From DASPGQ01 sp035457705 (lineage in GTDB: Bacteria > Acidobacteriota > Vicinamibacteria > Marinacidobacterales > SMYC01), in assembly GCA_035457705.1 (NCBI GenBank), contig DATIBD010000098.1, positions 62,001 to 126,000 of the forward strand: a stretch of 64,000 nt of DNA, read 5' to 3'. Shown here in pieces: positions 16,066 to 24,788 of this stretch. The translations under genes were made by a program, and so were the position numbers. How positions within the stretch are numbered: the stretch's first letter is position 1; each line of letters begins with the position of its first letter. The notes under the pieces were generated by a model. The model was not told the origin of the DNA. It worked only from the letters and a program-made list of their open reading frames with translations, and searched no databases.

Positions 16066-18141
16066 GTGCGCGAGCTCGGAAGCTTCGTTTCGCGGCGTCT
16101 TCCCGCGTTGTTACTGATCGCCCTCGTTTCGGCGGAGCCGGCCGCGAGCCGCGAGGGCCGAGGACTTGAGCTGTCGGATCTCCACGAGCTCCGTTCGGTG
16201 AGCGACGTCAGGCTCTCGCCCGACGGTAGGAAGATTCTCTATACGGTCGAGAGCCGCGAGGGAGATCGACACACGACGTCGCGGATCTTCGTATGGGACA
16301 TCGACTCCGCGCGTTCGGCTCCCCTTCTTGGCGATGCCGTACCAGGCGTGAGCCCGCGGTGGTCTCCCGACGGAAAGTGGATCGCCTACTTCGGCGCCGA
16401 CGGAGGTGAGTTCGGACTCATGGTCGTTCCCGCTGGCGGCGGGAGCGGAAAGCTCCTCGCGAAGGTCCAGGGAACCAACCATCCACTTCCCTCGAGCGGC
16501 GAAGGTCTCGCCTGGTCTCCCGACAGTCGCTCCATCGCTTTCGTCTCTGCCGTCGCCGGACCGGAGACCCAGGACGCCGGCGGAGATCCATCCGTCATTA
16601 CGAGATATCTTTACAAACCCCACGCCGGTGAAGGCGCGACTCGCTTCAACGACAACCGGCGGCTTCACATTTTCACCGTATCGATCGATGGAAGCGGTCT
16701 TCGGCAGCTCACCGAAGGGAATCGTTATGAGCACTCCATCGACTGGTCCCCCTCGGGCGAGGAGATCCTGTTCGTGTCGAACTGGGAGCCGGACCCGGAC
16801 CGCTTCTTCAACTACGACATCTTTGCCGTGAAAGTCTCGGATGGGAGCATCCGCCGGCTCACCCGTACGGAGAATATCGAGTATCAGCCGCGATGGTCTC
16901 CCGACGGAGGCTCCATCGCTTACCTGGGAACCAAGCGCGGGCTGACTTCCTCGGAGACCACGATGGAGGACACGCACCTCTGGATCATGGACGCCGAGGG
17001 GAACGAGCGCCGAGAGCTCGGAGCTTCCGTGGACAATCGCCAGCGCGACCACGCCTGGTCCCCGGACGGAAAGGAGATCTGGTGCACCGTCCAGGAGCGA
17101 GGCCGCATCGGACTCTATCGTTTCCCGCTTTCGGGAGAGAAGCCCTCCGCAGCGGTGCACCGGCTCGGCGGGCGGGGAATGTCCTGGTCTCTCGGAGAGG
17201 GTAATGTGATCGCCTACTCCACGGCCACGGAGCGCGATCTGCCCCAGCTCTACTTCAAGTCAGGACCCGCGGAGCCGCAACGGCTGACCGATCTCAATCG
17301 CGAGCTCCTGAGCAGCCGCGAGATCGCCGAGGTCGAGTCCGTCACCTTTCTGAGCTTCGACGGAACCGAAATCGAGGCCTTCCTCACTCATCCCCTGGGT
17401 CGGAGCGCGAGCTCGAAGCACCCCCTGATCGCCGTCATCAAGGGCGGTCCGCATGGACAGGATGGTCCCGAGCTCGACTACCGTACCCAGGTCTATGCCG
17501 CGCGCGGATGGGCGTCGCTCAAAGTGAATTACCGCGGCTCCACCGGATACGGGCAAGCTTTCGCCGATGCGATCTTCGGCGATCAAAATGGAGGCGAGGC
17601 CCAGGACGTGCTCTACGGTGTCGATGCCGTGGTGCGCCGCTACGAATGGATCGACTCGGACCGGCTCGGACTCCAGGGAGGAAGCTACGGCGGGCAGCTG
17701 ACAATGTGGCTCCTCACGCAAACGAGCCGATTCCGGGCGGCGATCCCGATGTACGGAATCTCGAATCTCATCAGCTTCAATTACATGGCGTACTACCACG
17801 ACTATCTCGCCGTCGAGTTCGGGGCCTTCCCCCATCAAGGCGATTTGATGGACGTTCTCTGGGAGCGCTCGGCGCTCAAGCATGTGGCGAACGTGAAGAC
17901 CCCCGTCATGCTCGTCCACGGGGAGAACGACAACGACGTGCCGATCGCCGAATCGGAGCAGTTCTACGTGGCTCTCAAGGACGTGGGCGTCGAGACGATC
18001 ATGGTTCGATATCCGCGCGAAGGACACGGAATCCGGGAGATCGGACATCAGATCGATCTGATGGAGCGCAGCATCGCCTGGTACGAGAAGCACTTTGTCC
18101 CGAGCTCAGGAGCGCCATCGTCCTCATACGCCTCTCACTGA
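16066..18141 (+). CDS. S9 family prolyl-oligopeptidase-like peptidase
   Basis: This 691-residue serine peptidase has a signal peptide (LPALLLIALVSAEPAAS), then a WD40/PD40-like beta-propeller with repeated SPDG blades. The C-terminal alpha/beta hydrolase has Ser540 in GGSYGGQ, Asp622 in HGENDNDVP and His654 in EGHGIRE. It most resembles acylaminoacyl- or dipeptidyl-peptidases. The GTG start at 16066 is preferred because GGAGG sits 8 nt upstream and the signal peptide starts there. An ATG at 16018 would add 16 polar residues. It shares a divergent promoter region of about 107 nt with the trypsin-like gene. Confidence 0.94.
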   Translation: MRELGSFVSRRLPALLLIALVSAEPAASREGRGLELSDLHELRSVSDVRLSPDGRKILYTVESREGDRHTTSRIFVWDIDSARSAPLLGDAVPGVSPRWSPDGKWIAYFGADGGEFGLMVVPAGGGSGKLLAKVQGTNHPLPSSGEGLAWSPDSRSIAFVSAVAGPETQDAGGDPSVITRYLYKPHAGEGATRFNDNRRLHIFTVSIDGSGLRQLTEGNRYEHSIDWSPSGEEILFVSNWEPDPDRFFNYDIFAVKVSDGSIRRLTRTENIEYQPRWSPDGGSIAYLGTKRGLTSSETTMEDTHLWIMDAEGNERRELGASVDNRQRDHAWSPDGKEIWCTVQERGRIGLYRFPLSGEKPSAAVHRLGGRGMSWSLGEGNVIAYSTATERDLPQLYFKSGPAEPQRLTDLNRELLSSREIAEVESVTFLSFDGTEIEAFLTHPLGRSASSKHPLIAVIKGGPHGQDGPELDYRTQVYAARGWASLKVNYRGSTGYGQAFADAIFGDQNGGEAQDVLYGVDAVVRRYEWIDSDRLGLQGGSYGGQLTMWLLTQTSRFRAAIPMYGISNLISFNYMAYYHDYLAVEFGAFPHQGDLMDVLWERSALKHVANVKTPVMLVHGENDNDVPIAESEQFYVALKDVGVETIMVRYPREGHGIREIGHQIDLMERSIAWYEKHFVPSSGAPSSSYASH

Positions 18142-18160
18142 AACAGCCGAGTAGTCTTTC

Positions 18161-18814
18161 ATGAAGCTCAGTCCAAAAGTAATTCTCGCTATCGCTATTG
18201 GCGCCTTGTGCGGATGTGGTGCGACCGATGTCGTGCTCACAAACGAAGACCTCTCCCTCAGGGCAGAGACAGGCATCGAGGAAACATTCCTCCTGGAGAT
18301 GAAACAGGCGGGGCGGAATCTGCGCCAACTCGAGGGGGTCGATTCCGAAGGTAATGCGACGAAAGTGCGGGGTGTGACCATTGACGTCCCTCATGACCGT
18401 TCACTCACGGTGGTGAGCAGCCTGGCCCGGTTGGCGCCTCCGGAAGTCGTCGTATTCGTCTCGGAGCGACATTTCGGCATGGGTGAGGAACCCGATCGAG
18501 TCTCCGCAATGAAGACGTCAGACCCCTTCGAGAGCCTTCGGGCCATGGGTACCAATGGGTGGAACTACGACATCAGCCCGGAGATGATCATTGCTCGTCT
18601 GAGGCAGTGGGACGCCATATTCGGTCTGAGCCTGCGGGGAGTAGCGTTCGATTGGGTGGAAGCAGAATTCGAGACACACCCGCGGGATATGCTTGCCTTC
18701 GCCAGGGAAGTCTATGAGTTCTGCCCCGATGTCGTCGATCAAGGAACGGAGACCGTCGAGGCATTGGCCGACGAGATGAGACGAAGCAACGTGTTGTATT
18801 TGTGGTGGGACTGA
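18161..18814 (+). CDS. Putative lipoprotein of unknown function
   Basis: This 217-residue protein has a lipoprotein signal (VILAIAIGALCGC; lipobox cysteine near residue 17-19). A domain with alternating strands follows (VRGVTIDVPHDRSLTVVSSL, EVVVFVSERHFGMG), then an acidic C-terminal half. Its middle (MIIARLRQWDAIFGLSL RG, ALADEMRRSN) resembles small DUF4253-like proteins, but I am not certain. It starts 19 nt after the S9 peptidase, so it may be co-transcribed. Confidence 0.7.
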   Translation: MKLSPKVILAIAIGALCGCGATDVVLTNEDLSLRAETGIEETFLLEMKQAGRNLRQLEGVDSEGNATKVRGVTIDVPHDRSLTVVSSLARLAPPEVVVFVSERHFGMGEEPDRVSAMKTSDPFESLRAMGTNGWNYDISPEMIIARLRQWDAIFGLSLRGVAFDWVEAEFETHPRDMLAFAREVYEFCPDVVDQGTETVEALADEMRRSNVLYLWWD

Positions 18815-18852
18815 ACGGTCGATTCGGGCTTGCATTTCAATGGTGAGAAGAC

Positions 18853-19245
18853 GTGACTGACGTCGTGACAGTTCGCATCGCCAGGCCGACGGACCAGTTG
18901 GACGAGGTCGTGCGTTTCTACTCCCAAGGGCTCGGCCTCATAGTCCTCGATTCCTTCGAGAATCATGCGGGCTTCGACGGGGTGATGCTCGGACATCCCG
19001 ACGCACCTTACCATCTCGAGTTCACGCACAGGCGCGGTCACCGCGCCGGTCGAGCCCCAACGCGGGACAATCTTCTGGTCTTCTATCTTCCCGACCTCAC
19101 ACAGTGGCAGGAGGCCGTTGAGCGAATGCGGGAAGCCGGCTACGAGCCGGTTCCCTCCTTCAATCCCTACTGGGACCGCTCGGGCTACACATTCGAGGAC
19201 CCAGATGGCTACCGAGTGGTATTCCAGAACACGTCCTGGCCTTGA
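18853..19245 (+). CDS. VOC (glyoxalase/bleomycin-resistance fold) protein
   Basis: This 130-residue vicinal-oxygen-chelate protein has the paired beta-alpha-beta modules. The first opens VRIARPTDQLDEVVRFYSQG with LGLIVLDSFENHAGFDGVML. The second ends YTFEDPDGYRVVFQ, carrying the usual C-terminal Glu/Asp region. It starts at GTG with a GAGAAG sequence upstream. VOC proteins include metal-dependent lyases, dioxygenases and drug-binding proteins, and no substrate can be assigned. Two more VOC genes occur in the window. Confidence 0.88.
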   Translation: MTDVVTVRIARPTDQLDEVVRFYSQGLGLIVLDSFENHAGFDGVMLGHPDAPYHLEFTHRRGHRAGRAPTRDNLLVFYLPDLTQWQEAVERMREAGYEPVPSFNPYWDRSGYTFEDPDGYRVVFQNTSWP

Positions 19246-19312
19246 ACGATTGATCACAGGCTCCTGATTGAACTGCCGAATATCGGAATGAAGGCGTTCG
19301 AAGAAACGCGAC

Positions 19313-19342
19313 TTCTGCGCTCCTGATGCACTTCGATATACT
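19313..19342 (+). promoter_or_regulatory. Candidate promoter for the micro-ORF pair
   Basis: TTCTGC (19313-19318) and TATACT (19337-19342) are spaced 18 nt apart, about 95 nt before the 39-codon gene. The rest of the 19246-19438 interval shows no coding potential. Confidence 0.35.
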
Positions 19343-19438
19343 GGGGGAGTTAGTCGAGATTGAAACGATCGCGGTTGGACGCGGAATCCGAGATCGCGTC
19401 GACTCCAGAAGCTGTACGGTATGGGGAACTGGAGAAAA

Positions 19439-19558
19439 ATGAAAGGCGTAGCAGTCGTTCGCCTTCGCAGCGGTCGAGTTCGGAGGGTTGAGCTTCATTG
19501 GTATGAGGCTCACGGCATCCGCAAGAAAGAATTCAAGCGCAAACGCTACCTGGATTAA
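19439..19558 (+). CDS. 39-residue conserved micro-protein
   Basis: A very short gene encoding a 39-residue basic protein: MKGVAVVRLRSGRVRRVEL, then HWYEAHGIRKKEFKRKRYLD. The block WYEAHGIRKKEFK is one I recall from small proteins found next to a roughly 75-residue partner in many bacteria, which is exactly the arrangement here: the next gene starts 5 nt downstream. GGAG lies 4 nt before the ATG. No function is known to me. The high Lys/Arg content would fit nucleic acid binding. Confidence 0.65.
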   Translation: MKGVAVVRLRSGRVRRVELHWYEAHGIRKKEFKRKRYLD

Positions 19559-19563
19559 CGGCG

Positions 19564-19797
19564 ATGACAGTTCAAGGACCCCGCTTTGCCGTCTGCGTGC
19601 GGAATAAAGGGTACGAGGCATCCCTCGAACTGCACAAGATCTATCGGATTGTTCCGGATCTTGAGGCGGACAAGGAGAGCGACGTTCGCATTGTCGACGA
19701 GAGTGGAGAAGACTACCTCTATCCTGCGGAGTGGTTCGTTCCGATCGAAGTGCCCGAGGCGGTTCAACACTCTCTCCTACACGCGTCCCGAGGCTAG
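19564..19797 (+). CDS. Conserved small protein, partner of the micro-ORF
   Basis: This 77-residue protein contains FAVCVRNKGYEASLELHKIY, a central acidic stretch and VDESGEDYLYPAEWFVPIEV. That pattern is familiar from uncharacterised proteins encoded just after a micro-protein with WYEAHG. The two genes are 5 nt apart and surely one unit. The fold looks like a small beta-barrel (SH3-like). A toxin-antitoxin-like or ribosome/RNA-associated role is conceivable, but nothing in the sequence proves it. Confidence 0.75.
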   Translation: MTVQGPRFAVCVRNKGYEASLELHKIYRIVPDLEADKESDVRIVDESGEDYLYPAEWFVPIEVPEAVQHSLLHASRG

Positions 19798-19857
19798 GTC
19801 GACAATCTCCCGACAAGTTTTTCGTCGGATCGCGGCTAGCATTCAAAGGAGTGAAAC

Positions 19858-20229
19858 ATGGAGCTCGGCGCGTTCTCGGTCAGCTTGGCCGTCAAGGATA
19901 TCGAAGCATCGAGGGCTTTCTACGAGAAGTACGGCTTCACGGCCTTCTTCGGAGATGCCTCGCAAAACTGGTTGATTCTCAAGAATGGCGATCACGTAAT
20001 CGGTCTGTTTCAGGGCATGTTCGAAAGGAACATGCTGACCTTCAATCCGGGCTGGGACCAGAACGCCAGAAAGCTCGATACCTTCACCGACGTTCGCGAG
20101 CTGCAGCGCCAGTTGAAAGCGCAAGGGGTGAAGCTCGTGACCGAAGCCGACGAGACGGGCACCGGGCCCGCAAGCTTCGTGGCCGTCGATCCGGATGGAA
20201 ACCCGATCCTCGTCGATCAGCACGTCTGA
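19858..20229 (+). CDS. VOC family protein
   Basis: This 123-residue glyoxalase-fold protein reads FSVSLAVKDIEASRAFYEKY at the start of the first module, and FVAVDPDGNPILVDQHV at the end of the second. GGAGTGAAAC is upstream of the ATG. Its DNA neighbours are the micro-ORF pair and, convergently, a PQQ sugar dehydrogenase. The family often includes resistance-type or isomerase-like members, and the substrate is unknown. Confidence 0.9.
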   Translation: MELGAFSVSLAVKDIEASRAFYEKYGFTAFFGDASQNWLILKNGDHVIGLFQGMFERNMLTFNPGWDQNARKLDTFTDVRELQRQLKAQGVKLVTEADETGTGPASFVAVDPDGNPILVDQHV

Positions 20230-20244
20230 ATGTGAACAGACGAG

Positions 20245-21411
20245 CTATCTCGTCACACCGGATCCCAGCTCGCCTTGCCCCATGTCGGGAGTGCGTTCGA
20301 ACCGATAGACCGCCCCGCCCAGATCGACGACGTAGAGCTCTCCCGCCTCGTCCTCGCCGAAGCTCGAGATCGCGAGAGACGTGCCGAGTAGCTCGCTGCG
20401 GGTCCAGAGGCCGGCCTCGTCGACCGTCGCGCTCCAGATTCTCCCGGAGCAGAAATCTCCGAAAACGTAGATTCCGAAGAGCTCTGGGATCTGGCTTCCC
20501 CGATAGCGAAAGCCTCCGGTTACCGAGCAGCCTTCAGCGTGAGAGTACTCGAGAATGGGAAGTACGAAACGCTCTTCAGCGCAACCCGCCGAGGGATCGA
20601 AGCAGTGAGATCCCTCCATCCGCCGCCAGCCGTAGTTGTTTCCGCCCGCGCTCGTGACCGGCTCGAAGTTGACCTCCTCCCACGCATTCTGCCCGACATC
20701 GGCGATGAAGAGATCTCCCGTGAGCCTGTCGAAGCTGAACCGCCAGGGGTTCCTCAATCCGGTCGCCCAAACCTCGTCGCGAGCTCCGGGGTCGAACCGA
20801 AAAGGGTTGTCGACCGGGATCGCATAGGGTGTTCCCGCGTCGACGTCGAGGCGCAGGATCTTTCCCAACAGCGAGAAACCGTTCTGTCCGTTGTCGAACG
20901 GATCCCCCCCCGAGCCCCCGTCACCGACGGCGATGAAGAGATATCCGTCGGGCCCGAAGGCGAGCTGGCCACCGTTGTGGTTTGCGAACGGCTGCTCGAT
21001 CGCGAGTAGCACCGTTGCCGAACCTGGGTCGGCGAGGCTGGGGTCCGGGGTCACTATGTAGCGCACGATTCGGGTGTCCCCGCTTCGATCGGTGTAGTTC
21101 ACGTAGAACTGGCCGTTCACCTCGTAATCGGGATGAAAGGCGAGACCGAGGAGCCCTCGTTCCTGGCAACAGGATACGAGAGGCGTGATGTCGAGAAATG
21201 GCGTGGGCGCGAGCGCGCTCCCGTCGAGAACGCGGATCCTGCCGACTTGCTCCACGATGAACAACCGGCCGGAGCCGTCGCCCGCGTGCGTTATGGCCAA
21301 CGGACGGTCGAGGCCGTCCGCGACCAGTCGCAAGCCGATGCTCGCGCCGTAGACGCCCGAGACCGGAAACATCGCGACCACCGCGACCGCGAGTCGCGTC
21401 GCTCGGTGCAT
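20245..21411 (-). CDS. PQQ-dependent sugar dehydrogenase (soluble aldose dehydrogenase type)
   Basis: This 388-residue secreted six-bladed propeller enzyme opens with a signal peptide (LAVAVVAMFPVSGVYGA), then LDRPLAITHAGDGSGRLFIV. Motifs typical of the soluble PQQ glucose/aldose dehydrogenase family follow: LLGLAFHPDYEVNGQFYVNY, GGQLAFGPDGYLFIAVGDGG, WATGLRNPWRFSFD, LFIADVGQNAWEEVN and NYGWRRMEG. It oxidises sugars in the periplasm with PQQ and calcium. The start at 21411 is chosen at the signal peptide, as the frame upstream is a shadow of the next gene. PQQ biosynthesis genes are not in the window. Confidence 0.92.
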   Translation of the reverse strand: MHRATRLAVAVVAMFPVSGVYGASIGLRLVADGLDRPLAITHAGDGSGRLFIVEQVGRIRVLDGSALAPTPFLDITPLVSCCQERGLLGLAFHPDYEVNGQFYVNYTDRSGDTRIVRYIVTPDPSLADPGSATVLLAIEQPFANHNGGQLAFGPDGYLFIAVGDGGSGGDPFDNGQNGFSLLGKILRLDVDAGTPYAIPVDNPFRFDPGARDEVWATGLRNPWRFSFDRLTGDLFIADVGQNAWEEVNFEPVTSAGGNNYGWRRMEGSHCFDPSAGCAEERFVLPILEYSHAEGCSVTGGFRYRGSQIPELFGIYVFGDFCSGRIWSATVDEAGLWTRSELLGTSLAISSFGEDEAGELYVVDLGGAVYRFERTPDMGQGELGSGVTR

Positions 21412-21434
21412 GAATCGAGCTGAGCGCGCCCGGG

Positions 21435-22703
21435 TCAGACGACCCCGAACGGATCGTCCAGCGAAGGGCTCTGTTTGGTGAAGAGCTCCCCGCCATCCTC
21501 GGTGACGTGGAAGCAGTCTTCGAGCCGCACACCGAACTCGCCATAGAGGTAGATGCCGGGCTCGTTGCTGAAGCACATGCCGGGCGCGAGCGGCGTCTTG
21601 TTCCCCCGGACGAGATAAGTCCATTCGTGCCCGTCGAGGCCGATGCCGTGGCCGACTCGGTGAGTGAAGTACTTGTAGTCGGGACCGAATCCGCCGTCGG
21701 TAATGACCTTGCGAGCGGCCGCGTCGATGGCCTCGCAGGGGACTCCCGGTCGCACCGCGTCGCGCGCCGCGTCCTGGGCCTTGCGCTCGAGATCCCAGAG
21801 TTGACGCTGACGGTCACTCGGCTTTCCGAATACGACGGTGCGCGTGATGTCGGAGCGATAGCCTTCGACTCCGCAGCCGCCATCCATCATCACGACGTCG
21901 CCTTCCCTGAGCGTCTGCGGCTCGCTGCTTCCATGAGGGAAAGCAGAGTACTCACCGAACTGAACTCCCGCTCCGCCCTGCACCCCCATCTTCTGGAAGG
22001 CCGAGGAGATGATGCCCGAGACCTCGACGTGCGTCATCCCTTCCTGAAGGGACGCGACCGCGGCCTTGTAGGCTTCGACGGTGATCTCGTTAGCGCGCTT
22101 CATGAGCGCGAGCTCGGCATCCGATTTGATCACACGGCAGCCCACGGTCACCGGATCCGCGGTCACCATCTCGAGCGCCGGACACTCCTTTTGAATGCCA
22201 TCGGCGAGGAAGAAGCGAACCCTTTCCTCGATCCCCATTTTGCCCGTTCTCACACCACGGTCGGTCAGGATTTTGGCGACGAGGGCATAGGGACTTTCGT
22301 GCTCCTGCCACGTGCGTACGTCATCTCCAAACCGAATGAGCTCGCGCGCCCGAGCTTCTTCGAAGGCGGGGCACACGAAAGCCGGCTCGCCCTCTCGTGG
22401 CAAAACCATGGCGAACATACGCTCGCTCTGCCCCCAACGAACTCCGGTGTAGTAGAAGAGGCTGGAGCCCGACTCGATATAGACGGCTCCGAGGCCGGCC
22501 TCGGCCATGAGTCGCCGAGCCTTCTCGATTCGCCCCTTCCGCTCTTCGTCGGTGATGGGCTCGACTCCATCGAGCATCGGTTTCAACTTGTCCAACGCGT
22601 CGGGAAGCGGCCGCTCCTCGGCAGACGCGCGGCGCGACGAAAGAAACGCGGCCCCGGCCGACGCCGCCGCGATTTCCATGAAACCCCTTCGGTCCACGCA
22701 CAT
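21435..22703 (-). CDS. Tat-exported M24 family peptidase (Xaa-Pro aminopeptidase-like)
   Basis: This 422-residue protein has a twin-arginine leader (DRRGFMEIAAASAGAAFLSS). A creatinase-type N-terminal domain follows, then the pita-bread metalloprotease domain. Dinuclear metal ligands are visible: the Asp residues of MDGGCGVEGYRSDITRT, the His in HRVGHGIGLDGHE and the Glu residues of NEPGIY and VRLEDCF. Start at 22703 is supported by GGAG 8 nt upstream. An ATG at 22727 would put eight residues before the leader. Tat export implies folding with metal in the cytoplasm. It probably removes N-terminal residues next to proline, or acts on a small creatinase-like substrate. Confidence 0.92.
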   Translation of the reverse strand: MCVDRRGFMEIAAASAGAAFLSSRRASAEERPLPDALDKLKPMLDGVEPITDEERKGRIEKARRLMAEAGLGAVYIESGSSLFYYTGVRWGQSERMFAMVLPREGEPAFVCPAFEEARARELIRFGDDVRTWQEHESPYALVAKILTDRGVRTGKMGIEERVRFFLADGIQKECPALEMVTADPVTVGCRVIKSDAELALMKRANEITVEAYKAAVASLQEGMTHVEVSGIISSAFQKMGVQGGAGVQFGEYSAFPHGSSEPQTLREGDVVMMDGGCGVEGYRSDITRTVVFGKPSDRQRQLWDLERKAQDAARDAVRPGVPCEAIDAAARKVITDGGFGPDYKYFTHRVGHGIGLDGHEWTYLVRGNKTPLAPGMCFSNEPGIYLYGEFGVRLEDCFHVTEDGGELFTKQSPSLDDPFGVV

Positions 22704-22746
22704 GAGATTCTCTCCTTCGCCGTCCATTATATGGTAAGGCAGGCAC

Positions 22747-23571
22747 GTGAGACTCTACGCCATCAGCGACCTTCATCTCGGCTTCCGCGAGAACCGTGAA
22801 GCTCTGGACACGGTGGAATCTCACCCCGAGGACTGGCTGATTCTGGGAGGCGACGTGGGCGAGACCCTCGCGCACCTCCGGATGGCGCTCGACGTCGTGA
22901 CGCGACGCTTCGCAAGGGTACTATGGGTTCCGGGAAACCACGAGCTCTGGTCGACCAAGCCCGGTGAAGAACGGGGCCAGGCGAAGTACGACGCGCTTGT
23001 GGCACTCTGCCGCGACCGAGGTGTCCTGACGCCCGAGGACCCATACGTTCTTTGGGAAGGCGATGGCGGGCCCGCGGTGCTCGCTCCGCTTTTTCTTCTC
23101 TACGATTACAGTTTCCGTCCCGATGAAATCGGTCGGGAGGAAGCTCTGGAGTGGGCGGCGCAGAGCGGAGTCTTCTGTGCCGATGAGCGCTATCTTCACT
23201 CCGATCCTTTCCCCTCGATCGATGCCTGGTGCGCGGCTCGCTGCGAGCGGGCGGAGCGAAAGCTCCACGAGGCGTCGCAGCGGCACCCGGTCGTTCTCAT
23301 CAACCACTTCCCGCTCAGAAAGGAGCTCGTTCGGCTGAGAAGAATTCCACGATTCTCGATTTGGTGCGGGACGACCCGAACGGAAGACTGGCACCTTCGC
23401 TTCAGGGCCCGCGTGGTGGTCTCCGGCCACCTCCACATCCGCTCCACGGACTGGATCGACGGCGTTCGCTTCGAAGAAGTCTCCCTCGGCTATCCCCGTC
23501 ACTGGAACATGAACCGCGGAATCGAACATTACCTCAGGGAGATCCTGCCCGGCCCGTCCGCGCCCGGCTAA
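22747..23571 (+). CDS. Calcineurin-like metallophosphoesterase
   Basis: This 274-residue protein carries the metallophosphoesterase signature in order: ISDLHLGF, LGGDVGE, VPGNHELW, INHFPL and SGHLHIRST. These give the dimetal ligands. There is no signal peptide, so it is cytoplasmic. It begins with GTG at 22747, 43 nt from the divergent M24 peptidase start. Such stand-alone enzymes act on phosphodiesters or nucleotides. The phosphopantetheinyl transferase gene converges on it with 1 nt between stop codons. Confidence 0.9.
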   Translation: MRLYAISDLHLGFRENREALDTVESHPEDWLILGGDVGETLAHLRMALDVVTRRFARVLWVPGNHELWSTKPGEERGQAKYDALVALCRDRGVLTPEDPYVLWEGDGGPAVLAPLFLLYDYSFRPDEIGREEALEWAAQSGVFCADERYLHSDPFPSIDAWCAARCERAERKLHEASQRHPVVLINHFPLRKELVRLRRIPRFSIWCGTTRTEDWHLRFRARVVVSGHLHIRSTDWIDGVRFEEVSLGYPRHWNMNRGIEHYLREILPGPSAPG

Positions 23572-23572
23572 A

Positions 23573-24316
23573 CTAACCGAGAGGAAGCACTTCGCGTACG
23601 ACGAGGACAACCGGCTCGCCGAGTGATTCGACGCTCGCCGCGATCATGTGCTGGCGGCCGTGGCTCATGACGGTAAACCACCACCTCTCTGGATCGTCCT
23701 CGAGCCGAGGGTCGAGGTGGATACGGATACCGCGCTCAGCGACCGAGTCGAGCACGAAGGAGAATCGGCGCAGTGGAATGGCGAGCCCCAGGCCCCGGGC
23801 CTTGATGTACGACTCCTTGAGGGTCCAATAGAGGAAGAACCTTTCGAGCTGCTGCTCCAACGGAAGCGCTCGAAGAGCCTCGACCTCGGCCGTCGAAAAG
23901 TAACGCTCGGCGACGTCGAGCAGTCTTCCCGACCTCTCCCGGTCCTCGACGTCGACTCCCACCCGTCGGCCGCTGGCGACGAGGCAAACCACGAGCCCGT
24001 TGGTATGCGAAAGGTTGAACCGCAACCAGCGCTCGCTTCTCGGCTCCGAAATCTCGGGACGGCCGTGCTCGTCGGTCACGAATCGCCAGGCGCCAGGCGC
24101 CACGTCCGCATAGTGTGAGAGGGTTGTGCGAACGAGGGCACGAGTCAAAAGACAGGTATGACGATCTTTCTCGAAACGATAGCGCTCGCGTTTTTCGCGC
24201 TCGTCTTCGCTAAGCAGCTCCTCGTAAGCGGCAAGAAGCGAGGGCGCGCGCGCGTCCCGCGACCGCACGATCCACAGATGGGTTTCGTTCTCCGGGAGCT
24301 CCACGATCTCAGCCAC
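23573..24316 (-). CDS. 4'-phosphopantetheinyl transferase
   Basis: This 247-residue Sfp/AcpS-superfamily enzyme has the two diagnostic motifs: RVGVDVEDRER (metal-binding Asp/Glu) and WTLKESYIKARGLGL (catalytic WxxKEaxxKA region). The length fits the Sfp type rather than AcpS. It transfers phosphopantetheine from CoA to Ser of carrier proteins of fatty-acid, polyketide or peptide synthases, but no such synthase is in the window. I chose GTG at 24316, which overlaps the upstream kinase stop by 8 nt and has AGGA upstream. An ATG at 24358 is possible. Confidence 0.9.
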   Translation of the reverse strand: MAEIVELPENETHLWIVRSRDARAPSLLAAYEELLSEDEREKRERYRFEKDRHTCLLTRALVRTTLSHYADVAPGAWRFVTDEHGRPEISEPRSERWLRFNLSHTNGLVVCLVASGRRVGVDVEDRERSGRLLDVAERYFSTAEVEALRALPLEQQLERFFLYWTLKESYIKARGLGLAIPLRRFSFVLDSVAERGIRIHLDPRLEDDPERWWFTVMSHGRQHMIAASVESLGEPVVLVVREVLPLG

Positions 24317-24704
24317 CGCTAGGGATCCTGCCCAGAGAGCCCAAGACGTACGGCCCAAAAATCAGCGCGGCAACGATCGCGGCGCCGACGGCCGAAAAGA
24401 GGACTGCGCCGGCGGCGACGTCCTTGGCCTGGCCGACGAGAGGATGAAATTCAGGCGAGGCAACGTCGGCGAGGAGCTCGAGCGCAGTGTTGAATGCCTC
24501 CGCGGTCCAAACGCAGGCCGTCGCCAGGACCAGGCAGACCCACTCGATCCGCGCGACGTCGAAATAGAGACCAGCCGTTACCACGGCCAGGGTGGCCGCC
24601 GCATGAATCCAAGCGTTCCGCTGAGCGCGCAGCAGGAGCCAGGCGCCCCTCAGCGCCAGCTTGACGCTTTCGATACGGCCCTCGATGGTGAACTCTCGGC
24701 TCAT
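24309..24704 (-). CDS. dgkA: Diacylglycerol kinase (DgkA type)
   Basis: This is a 131-residue integral membrane kinase. Three hydrophobic helices surround the signature TAEAFNTALE and GQAKDVAAGAV, which carry the catalytic Glu and Asn. It recycles diacylglycerol or undecaprenol during lipid turnover. The start at 24704 has GGGAGA close upstream, and a longer frame to 24779 is unsupported. It overlaps the phosphopantetheinyl transferase gene, so the two are co-translated. The functional link, if any, would be lipid metabolism. Confidence 0.92.
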   Translation of the reverse strand: MSREFTIEGRIESVKLALRGAWLLLRAQRNAWIHAAATLAVVTAGLYFDVARIEWVCLVLATACVWTAEAFNTALELLADVASPEFHPLVGQAKDVAAGAVLFSAVGAAIVAALIFGPYVLGSLGRIPSGG

Positions 24705-24750
24705 GGTTCTCCCGGTGAACGAGGCAATACTACCAGCGAGCGGGAGAGGG

Positions 24751-24780
24751 TTGCTCGAGGCCGAGTGAGTGCGACACAAT
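24751..24780 (+). promoter_or_regulatory. Candidate promoter for the class-A-like hydrolase
   Basis: TTGCTC (24751-24756) and CACAAT (24775-24780) are 18 nt apart. The -10 ends 8 nt before the ATG, which lacks a Shine-Dalgarno, so the message may be leaderless. Confidence 0.35.
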
Positions 24781-24788
24781 CGCCGTCC

